From assembly GCF_026262505.1 (NCBI RefSeq), contig NC_067204.1, positions 11,364,522 to 11,428,521 on the forward strand: 64,000 nucleotides of DNA, given 5' to 3'. Origin of the DNA: Trichomonas vaginalis G3 (Eukaryota > Parabasalia > Trichomonadida > Trichomonadidae). A program made the translations under genes and the position numbers. Position 1 is the first letter of the stretch, and each line of letters starts with the position of its first letter. This document shows positions 24,533-35,650 of the stretch, piece after piece. A model generated the notes under the pieces. The model saw only the letters and a program-made list of their open reading frames with translations. It was not told the origin of the DNA and searched no databases.

Positions 24533-25352
24533 ATTGAAATTGAGAGCTATGGAGCCAAATCATATCGTCATTTTTTTCAAAGAAATATATTGTAATGTAA
24601 AAGTGGTGTATTACGCTTATGCAGTATGTAACACAAAAATTTCTGTAATTGAGAGGAAATTCGGACACTCTACATTCAAAGAGTTTTGATGAATTTTGGA
24701 TTAAAATGTACTAGTATTGGTAATCAAGAATTTCGATTTTTTAAACCGAAATTTGAACTTTGCTAAAAGTCTGAAATTATTGAATTATTGATTTCTCGTT
24801 TCATATCCATTTAAAACAATCGTTGACAAGTATAACTTTAAACTGCATTATGGTAAAATAACTCAATAAAATTATCATATTGCCAAAAAGATCTTAAGAT
24901 CTTAAGCTAAGGGTAAAGGGCTAAAATATGTTAAAATCATTCATTTCAAATTACATTAGAGAGCCCTATTTTTTAATATATTAAAGATATAAGGGGTAAC
25001 ATTTATAATTATAAACAGTATTACTGCCTTCATTACCATTATAAAACATATAATAGAACCCTACTTTCCTATAACAGTATTACTGCCTTTATTACCATTA
25101 TAAAATAATTCTTTTTCATTAGCAAAAGAGTTCCCAAATAACAGCATACTTTTTTTCAGCATAAATGTAGTCTATAACTAAACCGAATATAAATAACAGA
25201 CATAGATTGCAGGTAATAAAAAGGGCATTTATAATAAATATAGTAGTAAAAATAACCTGTTTAAAATATAAAATCTAATTCTATAAACAAACATTAAAAG
25301 TTATAATAAATAATGGATCTCCAATTACATTAAAAATCTAAAATTACTTTTG
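24533..25352. other. Intergenic region, one direct repeat
   Basis: No gene seen. A 33-bp direct repeat (AACAGTATTACTGCCTTCAT..., second copy with one change) lies at 25,014-25,046 and 25,073-25,105, followed in each case by further similar AT-rich sequence. Confidence 0.7.
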
Positions 25353-27308
25353 CTAACTGAGATCAGATATCAAAGCGAATTCGTTAAGAGCATGTTGTAC
25401 AGCATGTTTCCTTCTCAGCTTTGCCTTTTCAGCTTCACTTCTTGATGGAACATAATTATCCAATCTTGTTCTACTGAACAAAGCAGTTGGACCATTTGTA
25501 CCTGCAATGAAGACCTTCTCTTCAATGACTTCTTCGACTTTCTGGTGTCTTCCTGCCTTGTCGATACTTGGTATCATCCACTTCTTGTTTTCAACATCGT
25601 AAGTTGAATAATCCTGAATTTTCTTCAAATCTTCAGGTGGAATGAACGAATTTGTGATTAATTCAAGTAATCCAAGTTCTTTGTTCATTCTCTTTATGTT
25701 TTCTATTTGATCAGCCTTCTCATTTTCGAATTGTGTCTGAAGATCATCGATGTTATCTTGCAATCTTCGAATGAGAGGCTTCAATTTCTCTATTTTCTTT
25801 GATTTCTCTTGTAATTCTTCTTTCAATGATCCATATTTCTTTTCTGCAACTAAAATGGCTTCTTCTTGTTCTTTCTTCTTTTCTTCCAAGAGTTCTTGTT
25901 CCTTCTGTTTCTCTCTGATCTTAGACTCATTTGCCCTGATTTCTTCCATTTGTTGCTTCTCTTTATCCAAAAGATTTACACCGCCAACCAAAACAGACTG
26001 TTCCATCTGCTTGATTTTCTCTTCAAGGTCTTTACTTTCTGCTTGTATCGATCTCTCGCGTTGATACTCTGCATCTAAAGCTGCTTTCGCTTTGGCTTTC
26101 TCTTCTTCATTTATGTTCTTTGATTGCATCAATTCTTCCATTTGTCTCTTGTGTTTCTCTTCTATTTCTTTGAGAAATCCATTGTCTGTCGTTGGAACAA
26201 CTAATCCACTGGCTGCGGCTGCTGCATTTTGCATCTCAAGCTGTTTCTTGAGCTCTGCAATCTTCTGTCTTAATTGGCCAAGTAAAGCATCCTTTGGATC
26301 TTCATTAACTCTTGGAGCATTTTTAATCTGTCTGGCTCTTGTGGCGTATAACAATGTACTGAGTGTTTCATCGTAGTTATATGAAGCTGGACCAAGAGTT
26401 GCGATCATAACTGTCTTGGCATTTCCACCAAGAGAATCTTGTAATAATTGAGTGAGTTTTGAGTCTCTGTAAGCAATATGCTTTGCACCAGCAACAAGAG
26501 CTGAGATAACGTTACCAAGAGAAAGTAGAGATTGGTTGATTTTGGCACCTTCTTTCGCTTGTTGACCTGTGGCTTCTGTTTTTGAAAGTCTTTCTGAGCC
26601 GGCGAGGTCAACCAAGTGTAATTTACCCATTTTCGTACCACATTCTTCGCCACTCTGCTCGATAACGACGGTAAAAACTGAATGAGATCTTGAACTTTGG
26701 GCATTCATGGCTGTAGCAGCGACAGCACGGTTATCTTTACCGCGCATAAGTAATTCTGTAATTTCTTGTGGTGTTTTAACGATGTGGCTTGAAAGACCAA
26801 CGACGCAAATATCATTTTCCAAAGAACGGACGTGTAGTTTCTTTTTAGGATCTCCAAGAAGATCGAAAACATCTTCCATATAAATTTGAAGGAAAGATGC
26901 ACGTACTAAGAACTCTCTGTCTTTGACTTTTGCGATGTGTGCGAAAATATGATCGAATGCGTGCAAAATGACACCTTTGTGTTCTTCATTATCTACAACG
27001 CCTTCCATTGTATATGTTTTTCCTGTACCTGTTTGTCCATAAGCAAGAATTGTTCCATTATAGCCATCAAGCACAGCTTGAACAATAGGTCTGCCTGCAT
27101 CATCGTAAATGTCTTGTTGAGTACAATCCCACGCGTAGGCTGAGTTGAATGTGAATGACTTTGGATCAGGATCATCATCTCCATGCGTAAGAGCGACCAT
27201 GTTGTTTGTATTGTCGATTTTAACAATGGGTTTGAAGCCCTTGTCAACTTCCTTTTTAGATATTGGTCTACATCTGACAACAACTTTGATGTTCTCAGAT
27301 TTTGACAT
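25353..27308 (-). CDS. Kinesin-2 (KIF3-like) motor protein
   Basis: A 651-residue N-terminal kinesin. Motor domain residues 1-340: 'IKVVVRCRP', Walker A 'GQTGTGKT' (91-98), switch I 'NAQSSRSH' (202-209), switch II 'DLAGSE' (234-239). The neck 'NAPRVNEDPKDALL' is the kinesin-2 signature. A coiled coil runs about 345-545, then a short tail with 'FIPPEDLKKI' and 'YDVENKKWMIPSI', also conserved in heterotrimeric kinesin-2. It moves cargo along microtubules toward plus ends; in flagellates this family powers anterograde intraflagellar transport. The usual kinesin-2 partner genes are not in this window. ATG at 27,308; no clear initiator upstream. Confidence 0.94.
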   Translation of the reverse strand: MSKSENIKVVVRCRPISKKEVDKGFKPIVKIDNTNNMVALTHGDDDPDPKSFTFNSAYAWDCTQQDIYDDAGRPIVQAVLDGYNGTILAYGQTGTGKTYTMEGVVDNEEHKGVILHAFDHIFAHIAKVKDREFLVRASFLQIYMEDVFDLLGDPKKKLHVRSLENDICVVGLSSHIVKTPQEITELLMRGKDNRAVAATAMNAQSSRSHSVFTVVIEQSGEECGTKMGKLHLVDLAGSERLSKTEATGQQAKEGAKINQSLLSLGNVISALVAGAKHIAYRDSKLTQLLQDSLGGNAKTVMIATLGPASYNYDETLSTLLYATRARQIKNAPRVNEDPKDALLGQLRQKIAELKKQLEMQNAAAAASGLVVPTTDNGFLKEIEEKHKRQMEELMQSKNINEEEKAKAKAALDAEYQRERSIQAESKDLEEKIKQMEQSVLVGGVNLLDKEKQQMEEIRANESKIREKQKEQELLEEKKKEQEEAILVAEKKYGSLKEELQEKSKKIEKLKPLIRRLQDNIDDLQTQFENEKADQIENIKRMNKELGLLELITNSFIPPEDLKKIQDYSTYDVENKKWMIPSIDKAGRHQKVEEVIEEKVFIAGTNGPTALFSRTRLDNYVPSRSEAEKAKLRRKHAVQHALNEFALISDLS

Positions 27309-27930
27309 AAATAAAAATATTATTCGTTATTAATTTACTATTGGAGAATTCTGGTTTGCTATACCAATACTAATCAAATTTTCAAAAAATGAATTTTCCG
27401 TGTAGAGAAATTTTACAAAACAATTTTTTTTGAATATTGTCAATAAAAAAAAAGCAAGAACCAGTATTTTGTATAGACACTAAAGTTCTTGCTTGGGCAA
27501 GTGATTCACAGGCTCTAATTCCCTCTCTTGAGTCCTCTTTTTTTAACTCTGATTGCATCTTATGCAACCAAATAAAGTCTATATGAAATGTATGACAATT
27601 GATAGGACTAAATATCCATAGTCATCATTTATTCTTGATTAAAAAAAAGATCGATAAAATGCTATAGACACCATATATCTAAACTAGCTAGAATTTGAAG
27701 CCCTGACTTAGCGATATATATTTTCTGTACATATAAATGCTACCAAATCCGTGGAGTCAAAATATTTCCGAAATAATAATGATTTCCTTTAACAGCCTTG
27801 TATAATTTTGTTTGAATATCATCTGGATGTTACAATTGTTATTGATTTCAATTTTTCTATTGTTATTGTGTCATTTCATACCTATTATCTTAAATAATGT
27901 TCACACATATCACAATATTTGTTTCTTCTA
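27309..27930. other. Intergenic region, nothing recognised
   Basis: Between divergent kinesin and ankyrin genes. AT-rich, no gene; only the initiator of the ankyrin gene at its right end is identified. Confidence 0.6.
27910..27916 (+). promoter_or_regulatory. Initiator (TCACAAT) of the ankyrin gene
   Basis: TCACAAT fits the T. vaginalis initiator TCAYW and lies 15 nt before the ATG at 27,931, the usual distance in this organism. Confidence 0.5.
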
Positions 27931-29236
27931 ATGAGTTTGGAAGATATCTATATATCAATTCAAAACAGAATTGATTGATTCAAATAAATATCATCCCCAA
28001 ATAATTATGCGAGACATATTATATATCATTCTGTATAATAATCGCTATACAAAGTCATATTTATCTCTTGTCAAACTCATATCTGATGATTATCATGTGG
28101 AAGAGGTCTGTAATGTTGAACCTATTTTAACCTTCCTGTTTTACAAAGAATATGGAATTAAATTAGACAAGTCTTCTAATTTTGAAAAAATTAAATCAGA
28201 AAATCTCGATATTCATACAGAAAATACAATTTACAGAGCAATTATGTACAATGCTCTTGAAAGATTCATCCAATTCACTAAAATCGATGGATTTGATCAA
28301 GATCAAAAACTTCAAAGCAGTTTTTATCCATATTATAATGGAGGATATTCATTACTTGAATTATGTTGTTACCACGGAGCAGCTGATTGTTTCAAGTTAT
28401 TAAGATCTAAATTTCAGTCAGAAATAACTCAAAAATGTCTGAGATTTTCATTTTTAGGCGGAAATCAAGAAATCATGAGTGAATGTTTGAAATATCAAAT
28501 ACCAGATTATTGGTGCATGCAATATGCAATTATTTCACACAACATTGATTTTGTTACATTCTTGATGAATGAGTATAATATGGAGATTGATTTATCAAGT
28601 TGTGCAACATATAAGAATTTTGAATCATTTTTTGCTTATTTTGATCAAACTAATGATATTAACAATTGCTTAGTTTATTCTCCAACGTTTAATAGTCCAT
28701 CTATTTGCGAATATTTCTTATCACATGGTGCGAATATCAATGGAAAAAATAAATTTGGAGAAACCGCTCTTTTTACAGCAGCATGTGAAAACAGTAAAGA
28801 AATTGTCAAACTTCTTATTTCACATGGTGCGAATATCAATGAAAAAGATAATAATGGACAAACCGCTCTTCATATAGCAGCAGAAAATAATAATAAAGAA
28901 GTGACCGAACTTCTTATTTTACATGGTGCAAATATCAATGAAAAAAATAATAACGGAAAAACCACTCTTCACATTGCAACACTCTGTAATAGTAAAGAAA
29001 CAGCCGAACTTCTTATTTCACATGGTATAAATATCAATGAAAAAAATAATAACGGAAAAACCACTCTTCACATTGCAACACTCTGTAATAGTAAAGAAAC
29101 AGCCGAACTTCTTATTTCACATGGTGTAAATATCAATGAAAAAGATGAAAACGGAGAAACCGCTCTTCATTATGCAGAATTGGAAAACAGTAAAGAAATA
29201 GCCGAACTTCTTATTTCACATGGTGCAAAAACATAA
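27931..29236 (+). pseudogene. Ankyrin-repeat protein gene with a 4-bp duplication near its start
   Basis: A member of the large trichomonad ankyrin family: an N-terminal domain ('IIMRDILYIILYNNRYTKSY', 'YSLLELCCYHGAADCFKLLR', 'MQYAIISHNIDFVTFLMNEY') then about five ankyrin repeats of the type 'GANINEKDNNGQTALHIAAE' from roughly position 28,725. Two adjacent repeats are nearly identical in DNA. The ATG at 27,931, behind an initiator, opens MSLEDIYISIQNRID and stops at 27,976. The main frame is open across this point; ATTGATTGATT suggests a 4-bp ATTG duplication, since family members read through as 'IDS.KYHP'. The next in-frame ATG is 28,007. Family roles are protein binding; no catalytic part. 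Either a recent pseudogene or a gene using the later ATG. Confidence 0.75.
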
Positions 29237-29599
29237 TATTCTTTTTCTGATATTTTCAAAGATGATTTTCATTAGAAATAATAAAACTCAAAATTATTTT
29301 TACAAAAATTATTTTTACAAAATATTGACTTAAAATTATAATTCTTATTAACAATTATTCTCGAGTATCGCCGATATCATAAATATTTTACGATATTTTC
29401 TTTTTCATTTGTCATATATATACTATGATATGACTTGGTTTAACAAATTCTTTAATACAGCTCTTGTGAAGTGTTATTACCATTGAAATATGCTTATTTG
29501 AGCAAATTATTTTTTGAATTTCGAAATTTATGTTTTTTTAGGATATAAAAACAATTAGTTTGGTTCAAATAAGATAATAATATATAAGAATCTTTATTT
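29237..29599. other. Intergenic region between convergent genes
   Basis: AT-rich, no gene or RNA recognised. Confidence 0.6.
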
Positions 29600-32329
29600 C
29601 TAATCTTTCTCTATAATTTTACTATTCATACTGGAGTCTGTTTCTCCACGTTGCTTGTTCAAGTATCTTGAGATCTTTCCGATAGCAGATTTGAGCAAAG
29701 CAACGACCTGGTTTACTTGAATTTCCAATCTTTTTGCGCATTCTTCTTCATCGGCCATCTGTTTGCCCATGATGAGGAGAGCGAACATTTCTGTCCTTGT
29801 GAGCTTGATTGGAGGGTTGTCTACGAAGATAAAGTCGCAAACAGATTCAAGTAAGTGTTTGACGGCTCCAATTCCATCTCCCGACCATCTGGAGAGTTTC
29901 TTTACATCGATATCTGTCAATCTTGCACGACCATCTGAATCCTTTTCTGATGGAGGAGGTGGGAACATAATTTCTTCGATGACGAACGGAGTTACGTCTC
30001 TGAAGATGGTTGGCAACAATCTGTAAACGTTGGACTTGAATTCTGTCGTGAATTTTGGCAGCCATTCCGTTTCTCCGATTGGTCTGATAACAATTACGGA
30101 ATGTTCACCGGTAACTTCGTTTGTTTCGCGGGAAACGTAAAGAGGAACGAATCCTCCCTTCCTCCAGAAGTGGGCCAAGTCTCTTGTCAGACCAAATGAG
30201 ACACCCATGTAATCAACTGGCTCAGGAGCGATCGCTGTGAGTGGATACATGAGGGTCTTGGCATTTGGTTTAATTTTTGTGTCCACAACTTCATGGCCGG
30301 AGTAGTATTGGACAAGTTTTTCAATTGCAACCGAACCATAGCCTTTCTTTTGCATTTCTGGGTTAACAGCGATTCTTACAATCCTTACGCCTGTCAACTG
30401 TGCAAATTCTGGCTCTTCAAAGGCACGAGCGATATTCCATGGAATGAGATCTCCATCTCTACGGCCTTTTCCGTTCTCCGCGTTAGAGAATTGTTCATCG
30501 CCGATCTTTCCTTCAAGAGCTACTTGAACGAAAGCGATGATTTCTGGGATTCCTTTTCCTGTAACAGTTTTCATGTTGATTAAAGCGAAAATTCTGTGGT
30601 TCGGAGAGTCGGCCATCAATGTCAAGTCATTTGGAGTGTTCTTGTAATGGCTTTCCACTGAAAGAGAAACTAATGCGCGAAGTAATTCTTCACTTCCACG
30701 GCTACCGTTGAAAAGAGCATCTCTGTTGATGAGGAATAATTCTGTGTCCGATAATGCGGGGATTAAACTGCATTCCTGTGGATGTACGTCAAGTAATAAT
30801 AAATTATGCAGCCAAGCTTCAATTGGATCGCCTTCTGCGTATCTAATTGGCTTTGTAAGTGTTGTCTGAGTGAATCTGGACTTCATCGTTCTCTGGAATT
30901 CCTTGAATAACTTCAAAGATAACGCTCTTCCTGTTCCTTCGTAGCCATCGACCGTGGATGAGAACAATGTGGTGTATGGACCCATTAATTGGCGGACAAT
31001 TGGTAATGGAATGGCCGCAGCTTCATCAATCGCCAAAATTTCACATTGGCCAAGGTATTGTGTCATATTTGGTCGGACATATTGGACTGTCTGGCGACGA
31101 CCATGCGATAAATGAACGTTTACGCGGGTAACGTATGGTCTTTCCTTGGAGGAAGTTGGATTTGACTTGACAACCTCGAAATCTTCGGATTCACCTTCTC
31201 TGAAGCCAAGAGCTGTAAGACCAACAATGACAAATTCAAAAAGTGCCGTTAAGTTGGCTATACTTGGAGCTGTAACGAAAATGTTGGAATATCCTAAAGC
31301 AAGAGCTGCAGCAAGCGAAAGCCCGATGGCGGCTGACTTGCCACGACCACGAGCGGCTGTAATACCGATGACTTTTCCAAGTTGGCGGTCTTTGATTGAA
31401 TCAATAACTTTTCCGACAGTTTTAGCTTGATCTGCTGTAAGAGCTTTCTCGACAATAGATAATATCTGTTGCTTTTCATCTCTTTCGTGTTCAACTTGCT
31501 TCTTTTGCTTCTCATCTGTAATTTCTTCGAGACGTTCGTTAACTGATTCGATATCCTTAGAGTATTGGGCCAATATTTCTTTAAGATCGGCATCCTCGCT
31601 AATTGTTGAGTCTGGTTCGAAGTTTGGAGTAACAGAATCGAGAATATCAAATTCATCAGTCATTGCAATACAATTCTTGCATGATTTGAGGCTGTTATGG
31701 AATCTAGCGTTGAAACGTGATGCAACCTTGCCAAAAGCATCACGATTCATGCCGCGTTGATAGTCCATTGTAATTGTGTATAAATCATTGAGAGATTGCA
31801 TGTCATCAAGAAGTAATACGATGAGGCCACCACCTGAGACTGTTTCTACTGTTCTTGCGAGAATGTTTGGTGTAAGAGATGAAAAATCTTGAAGAACAAG
31901 TATGTTGAATGTCTGGCCGAGGACACGATGGGACTCAGAATACTTAGCGAATGTAACTTGCTTTGAATTTGCAAAGAAAAGATCAAGTTCTGTTGCTAAA
32001 TCTTCATTTAATGTTCCATTTTGTGTTTTTTGCTTGAGTTGACGATTTCTTTTTTCACGATTCGATGAAATGTGAAGTTCTTTGTGGTAACACCAAAGAA
32101 CTTTGGAATTTGTTGACATCTTCTTCTGTAATAAAGTATTTATTGTTGGAATGCGATCTGTGCCGTGAGGACCAACAATAATTAAAAAGGATCTATGATT
32201 GCTTGAAATACCAGCAGAAAGAAGATCAAGAAGATTCTTTGGGATCTGTTTCTTGATTCTTGTTGCCATAAATCTATGTAAACTATTCAATTGAAATCCA
32301 AGACAAAGATTTAGTTTTACTTCTTCCAT
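29600..32329 (-). CDS. RNA cytidine acetyltransferase (NAT10/Kre33)
   Basis: A protein of about 900 residues that makes N4-acetylcytidine in 18S rRNA and, with an adaptor, in some tRNAs; it acts in the nucleolus on small-subunit precursors. Seen in order: the N-terminal family domain ('VLWCYHKELHISSNREKRNR', 'LQDFSSLTPNILARTVETVSG'), the RecD-like ATPase with Walker A 'TAARGRGKSAAIG' (324-336) and 'AIDEAAAIPLP' (434-443), the GNAT acetyltransferase near residue 660 ('RIAVNPEMQKKGYGSVAIEKL' in two halves), and the C-terminal tRNA-binding domain. Orthologues start close to residue 21, so the ATG at 32,269 (MATRIKKQIPKNLL) is a likely alternative to 32,329. Full length. Confidence 0.95.
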   Translation of the reverse strand: MEEVKLNLCLGFQLNSLHRFMATRIKKQIPKNLLDLLSAGISSNHRSFLIIVGPHGTDRIPTINTLLQKKMSTNSKVLWCYHKELHISSNREKRNRQLKQKTQNGTLNEDLATELDLFFANSKQVTFAKYSESHRVLGQTFNILVLQDFSSLTPNILARTVETVSGGGLIVLLLDDMQSLNDLYTITMDYQRGMNRDAFGKVASRFNARFHNSLKSCKNCIAMTDEFDILDSVTPNFEPDSTISEDADLKEILAQYSKDIESVNERLEEITDEKQKKQVEHERDEKQQILSIVEKALTADQAKTVGKVIDSIKDRQLGKVIGITAARGRGKSAAIGLSLAAALALGYSNIFVTAPSIANLTALFEFVIVGLTALGFREGESEDFEVVKSNPTSSKERPYVTRVNVHLSHGRRQTVQYVRPNMTQYLGQCEILAIDEAAAIPLPIVRQLMGPYTTLFSSTVDGYEGTGRALSLKLFKEFQRTMKSRFTQTTLTKPIRYAEGDPIEAWLHNLLLLDVHPQECSLIPALSDTELFLINRDALFNGSRGSEELLRALVSLSVESHYKNTPNDLTLMADSPNHRIFALINMKTVTGKGIPEIIAFVQVALEGKIGDEQFSNAENGKGRRDGDLIPWNIARAFEEPEFAQLTGVRIVRIAVNPEMQKKGYGSVAIEKLVQYYSGHEVVDTKIKPNAKTLMYPLTAIAPEPVDYMGVSFGLTRDLAHFWRKGGFVPLYVSRETNEVTGEHSVIVIRPIGETEWLPKFTTEFKSNVYRLLPTIFRDVTPFVIEEIMFPPPPSEKDSDGRARLTDIDVKKLSRWSGDGIGAVKHLLESVCDFIFVDNPPIKLTRTEMFALLIMGKQMADEEECAKRLEIQVNQVVALLKSAIGKISRYLNKQRGETDSSMNSKIIEKD

Positions 32330-32522
32330 AGATTGGGCGAATCATAACAATTATATTTTCTCTAATAATGTACCCAAAATTTTAAGAACACAAAGGAAAT
32401 TTCCTGATTTAAATTTTTTAAAACAAATTACTGAAAATAAGTTGCATCTATATCTTTTGTGATCATACACATCCGAATTTTTAAAAGAAATATGTAATTT
32501 ATAAAAATTTTTTTAAACATTA

Positions 32523-33239
32523 TTATATTGGGAGGATTGTTGTTCTTTGTGCAGCAATCTTTTCCTTTATACACTTTCTCTCTAAGAGCTCTTGTATTCT
32601 CTTGTTTTGCTCTTCAGCAACTTTCTTCTTATATTCTCTTTCTTCAAATGCTGCGCGACCTGGATCATAGCCTGCTGATGTCTTAGCAAGAACATCTCCG
32701 AGGTCTCTCTTCGGTCCTTCTGAAGGTAACAATGGATTTGTAAGTTCAACAACTTCCTGGGCAGCTTCGTAGATAGAAGGGACAAATTTATCGATAAGAT
32801 GGCCCATTTTGAATACAACAACAGTAGGATTTGCAAGAATCTGATTTTTATCTAAAAATTCCCTTTCAATTTCATTTGCAATTTGAACATTGCACCAGTA
32901 AAATTCAGCATATGGGATTTTGTCTATATACGTTGGATAGACTTCATTTACCCACCTTCTTGGATCCTCATATTGAGTATTACATAAAGCACAAACAATT
33001 ATTCTTGGAAAACACTGTGCCATCTCTTGAGCAATGTCATTTTGAGGTCTATTTGGTACTATTTTATGAATAGTGAAATATGAAGGATCATGAATTATTG
33101 ATCCGATTTTGGTTGTTGCTTGGCGAACTTGTTGTTGAGAACTTGGATCAGCCCATACATGAACTGTTCCATTAATTGCATCAAGTTTTTGCTCTTCAAC
33201 TAATTGAATTAAACGAGAAAGTGAAGTCTGAGATGTCAT
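32523..33239 (-). CDS. Thioredoxin-fold protein, phosducin-like or UBX-type
   Basis: A 238-residue protein. The central part (about 60-165) looks like a thioredoxin fold: 'PRIIVCALCNTQYEDPRRWV', 'AEFYWCNVQIANEIEREF', and 'NPTVVVFKMGHLIDKFVPSI', where the Pro before Thr-Val is the usual cis-Pro strand. There is no CxxC pair, so it is not a redox enzyme. The C-terminal 60 residues are a charged helix (FEEREYKKKVAEEQNKRI) as in phosducin-like and UBXD-type cofactors of chaperonins or p97. The assignment to either is uncertain. It shares direction with NAT10 across a 193-nt gap. Confidence 0.5.
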   Translation of the reverse strand: MTSQTSLSRLIQLVEEQKLDAINGTVHVWADPSSQQQVRQATTKIGSIIHDPSYFTIHKIVPNRPQNDIAQEMAQCFPRIIVCALCNTQYEDPRRWVNEVYPTYIDKIPYAEFYWCNVQIANEIEREFLDKNQILANPTVVVFKMGHLIDKFVPSIYEAAQEVVELTNPLLPSEGPKRDLGDVLAKTSAGYDPGRAAFEEREYKKKVAEEQNKRIQELLERKCIKEKIAAQRTTILPI

Positions 33240-33859
33240 TATTTTTTTTAGTAAGAAAAATTTACCACTGAAAAAAAAATTTTTGGATTATAATTTGTGG
33301 TGTGCAGCGCCTGCAACTATTTCATTTTTTATGATAGCTGATTCAAGTTTGCAAATATTATCGATAAGAGTGTATCACTGACTAATATTTGATCTACACT
33401 CAAAAAGAAACAACTTGAAAGCAAATTCAACGACATTCTTATCCATTCAACTTCTATTTCGTAAATCCAAACGTTCATCAACAATAATATAATCTTTTAA
33501 ATGGCTGAAAACAATTTAATGCGGTACTTTGGCTAATTAAAATAGCTTTACCATTTATTAGTTTTGAATTTCATTTTAGAAACGAAGCACATATCGAAAT
33601 TCACAACACCATAATCACAAATCATAATGTATTTTGATTCTCTTTGATACAATTGCTCATCAATATTCAAATTTTTTATTAGTTAATTTTTCAATGAATT
33701 TACTGATCAATTTACCAAATTTCCTATTATTTAATATAATATTCGGCATTTCATTACTTAGAGATACATTTTTTATTCAAGATTTCATCTTTTCGCAAAT
33801 TTACAGATCAAATCTTTCTATTTTATATAAAAATCAAAAGACAATAATATTATTTAAAC
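33240..33859. other. Intergenic region, nothing recognised
   Basis: AT-rich region between divergent genes. The last 20 nt (ATAATATTATTTAAACATG) are shared with the upstream end of the inverted paralogue at 43,087. Confidence 0.6.
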
Positions 33860-35469
33860 ATGATTTTCTTTATTCTTTATCAAAGTACTAGTTTTGAACC
33901 ATTTGATTACAGAGATGAAAGTGAAGAAGTTCTTATTGGTTGTTCAGCGGGATTAATTAGTGAAATTGTTATTCCTCGAACTGTCAAAGAAATATATAGT
34001 GAAGGTGAATATAATTATGCCTTCAAGAATTGTAGAGAAACAATCACATCAATTAAATTTGAAGAAGATAATAAAATTATGAGTATTAGTAATTATAGCT
34101 TTTCTAAAACAAATATAGAATCAGCCGATCTCAGTAATTGCAATCATCTTACATTGCTAAATGGAACAGTCTTTCGTGATTGTAGAAGATTGAAATCAGT
34201 TTTACTTCCTCCAAATATTTCAAGTATAGGAAGTTTTTGCTTTTATTTTAATGCTTTAACATCAGTAGATTTACCAGATTCTGTAGAAACTATTTGTGAT
34301 TGGGCATTTTGTTATTGTGGTTTAACAACTATAAAGATTTCAAAAAATTCTAAATTAAAAAAATTAGATTCAGATTGCTTTTTTGGGACAATTTTTTTAA
34401 CTTTTTTCATTCCAAAATTCGTAAATGATATTTCCCCTCGAGTATTTAGTGGTTGTAAATCTTTAGAAAACATAACAGTTGATCCAGAAAATAAATAGAT
34501 GAAATATCGTCTGATGTATTTAGTTATTGTTTTTGTTTGGAAAACATAACAGTTGATCCAGAAAATAAATGTTATAAAAGTGATTCTAAATCTGTATTTA
34601 CAGGAACAGATAATTCAACATTATTTAGAGTTGTTCCAACATATTCCGGTGAATATATTGTTCCTAGTTATGTTACAAATATTTCCAGCTGGTGCTTCGA
34701 GAATGTGAATATTACATCCATTCAACTTCATAGCCATATTTCATGGATTGAAAATTATGCATTTTCTTATTGCACATCATTAACAAATATCATAATTCCA
34801 GAAAGTGTAACATCTATTGGAAATAGTGTATTTGCTGACTGTCATTCATTAACAAATATCACAATTCCAGAAAGTGTAACATCTATTGGAGAATATGCAT
34901 TTGAATCTTGTACATCATTAACAAATATCACAATCCTAGGAAGTTTAACATATATTGGATATGGGGCATTTTATGACTGCGAATCATTAACAGAAATCAT
35001 TTTCCAAGGTAATATAGAATTTGTTGGCCAATCAGCATTTGATGGTTGTGAAAGATTAGTCAATGTTACTATTTTCAATAATTTAAATACATTCATATCA
35101 TGTTTCAATATTTATTTTCAACACAAAATGAATATCTTTGTTCCTTGTAGGCTTATTTTAAATGATGATTCTGAATGTGGATTTTCTGAGGTATTTCCAT
35201 ATGAAAGTAATTTATATATTACAAGTCAAACAGTTTTATCAGATAACTGTAAATATTTTTTTGGAGAAAAGTCAGTTCATGTTTGTTTTGATAACACAAC
35301 TAAATTTTCAGATCAAACAACAATTGATGTTCTTCAATACATCTCTATTGAAAACATCTCCTTTCCAACATTCGCTCCTAAAACTATACATATCAATATT
35401 TGTTATGAGAATAGAATTTTCCATCTCATTAGTTTCTTTATTAATATTCATAAACATTATTCATCTTAA
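33860..35469 (+). pseudogene. BspA-like leucine-rich-repeat gene, broken
   Basis: Starts MIFFILYQSTSFEPFDYRDE. It is made of about 23-residue LRR_5 (TpLRR) repeats such as 'SLTNITIPESVTSIG.YAFESC' and belongs to the BspA-like family, large in T. vaginalis and implicated in host-cell binding. A stop at 34,496 is followed by a frame change: the words encoding 'LENITVDPENK' occur at 34,462 and again at 34,538, a 76-nt partial duplication that shifts the frame. The rest is open to 35,469. The inverted paralogue at 41,516 has one copy of this segment and is intact. No C-terminal membrane segment. Probably a recent pseudogene. Confidence 0.85.
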
Positions 35470-35650
35470 GAAACTTTTTTAAAATATACATATTGTATGA
35501 CATTTAAGGTGTGTATAACCAAAAACAAACGCTTCCTATTCACATATCAGAATTGTTTATTCATAATGAGAATTAATCATACCTTTTATGATGTTGTAAT
35601 TGAAAAATAAAAATGATCTTTATAAAATAAATAGATATTTATTAATTTGT

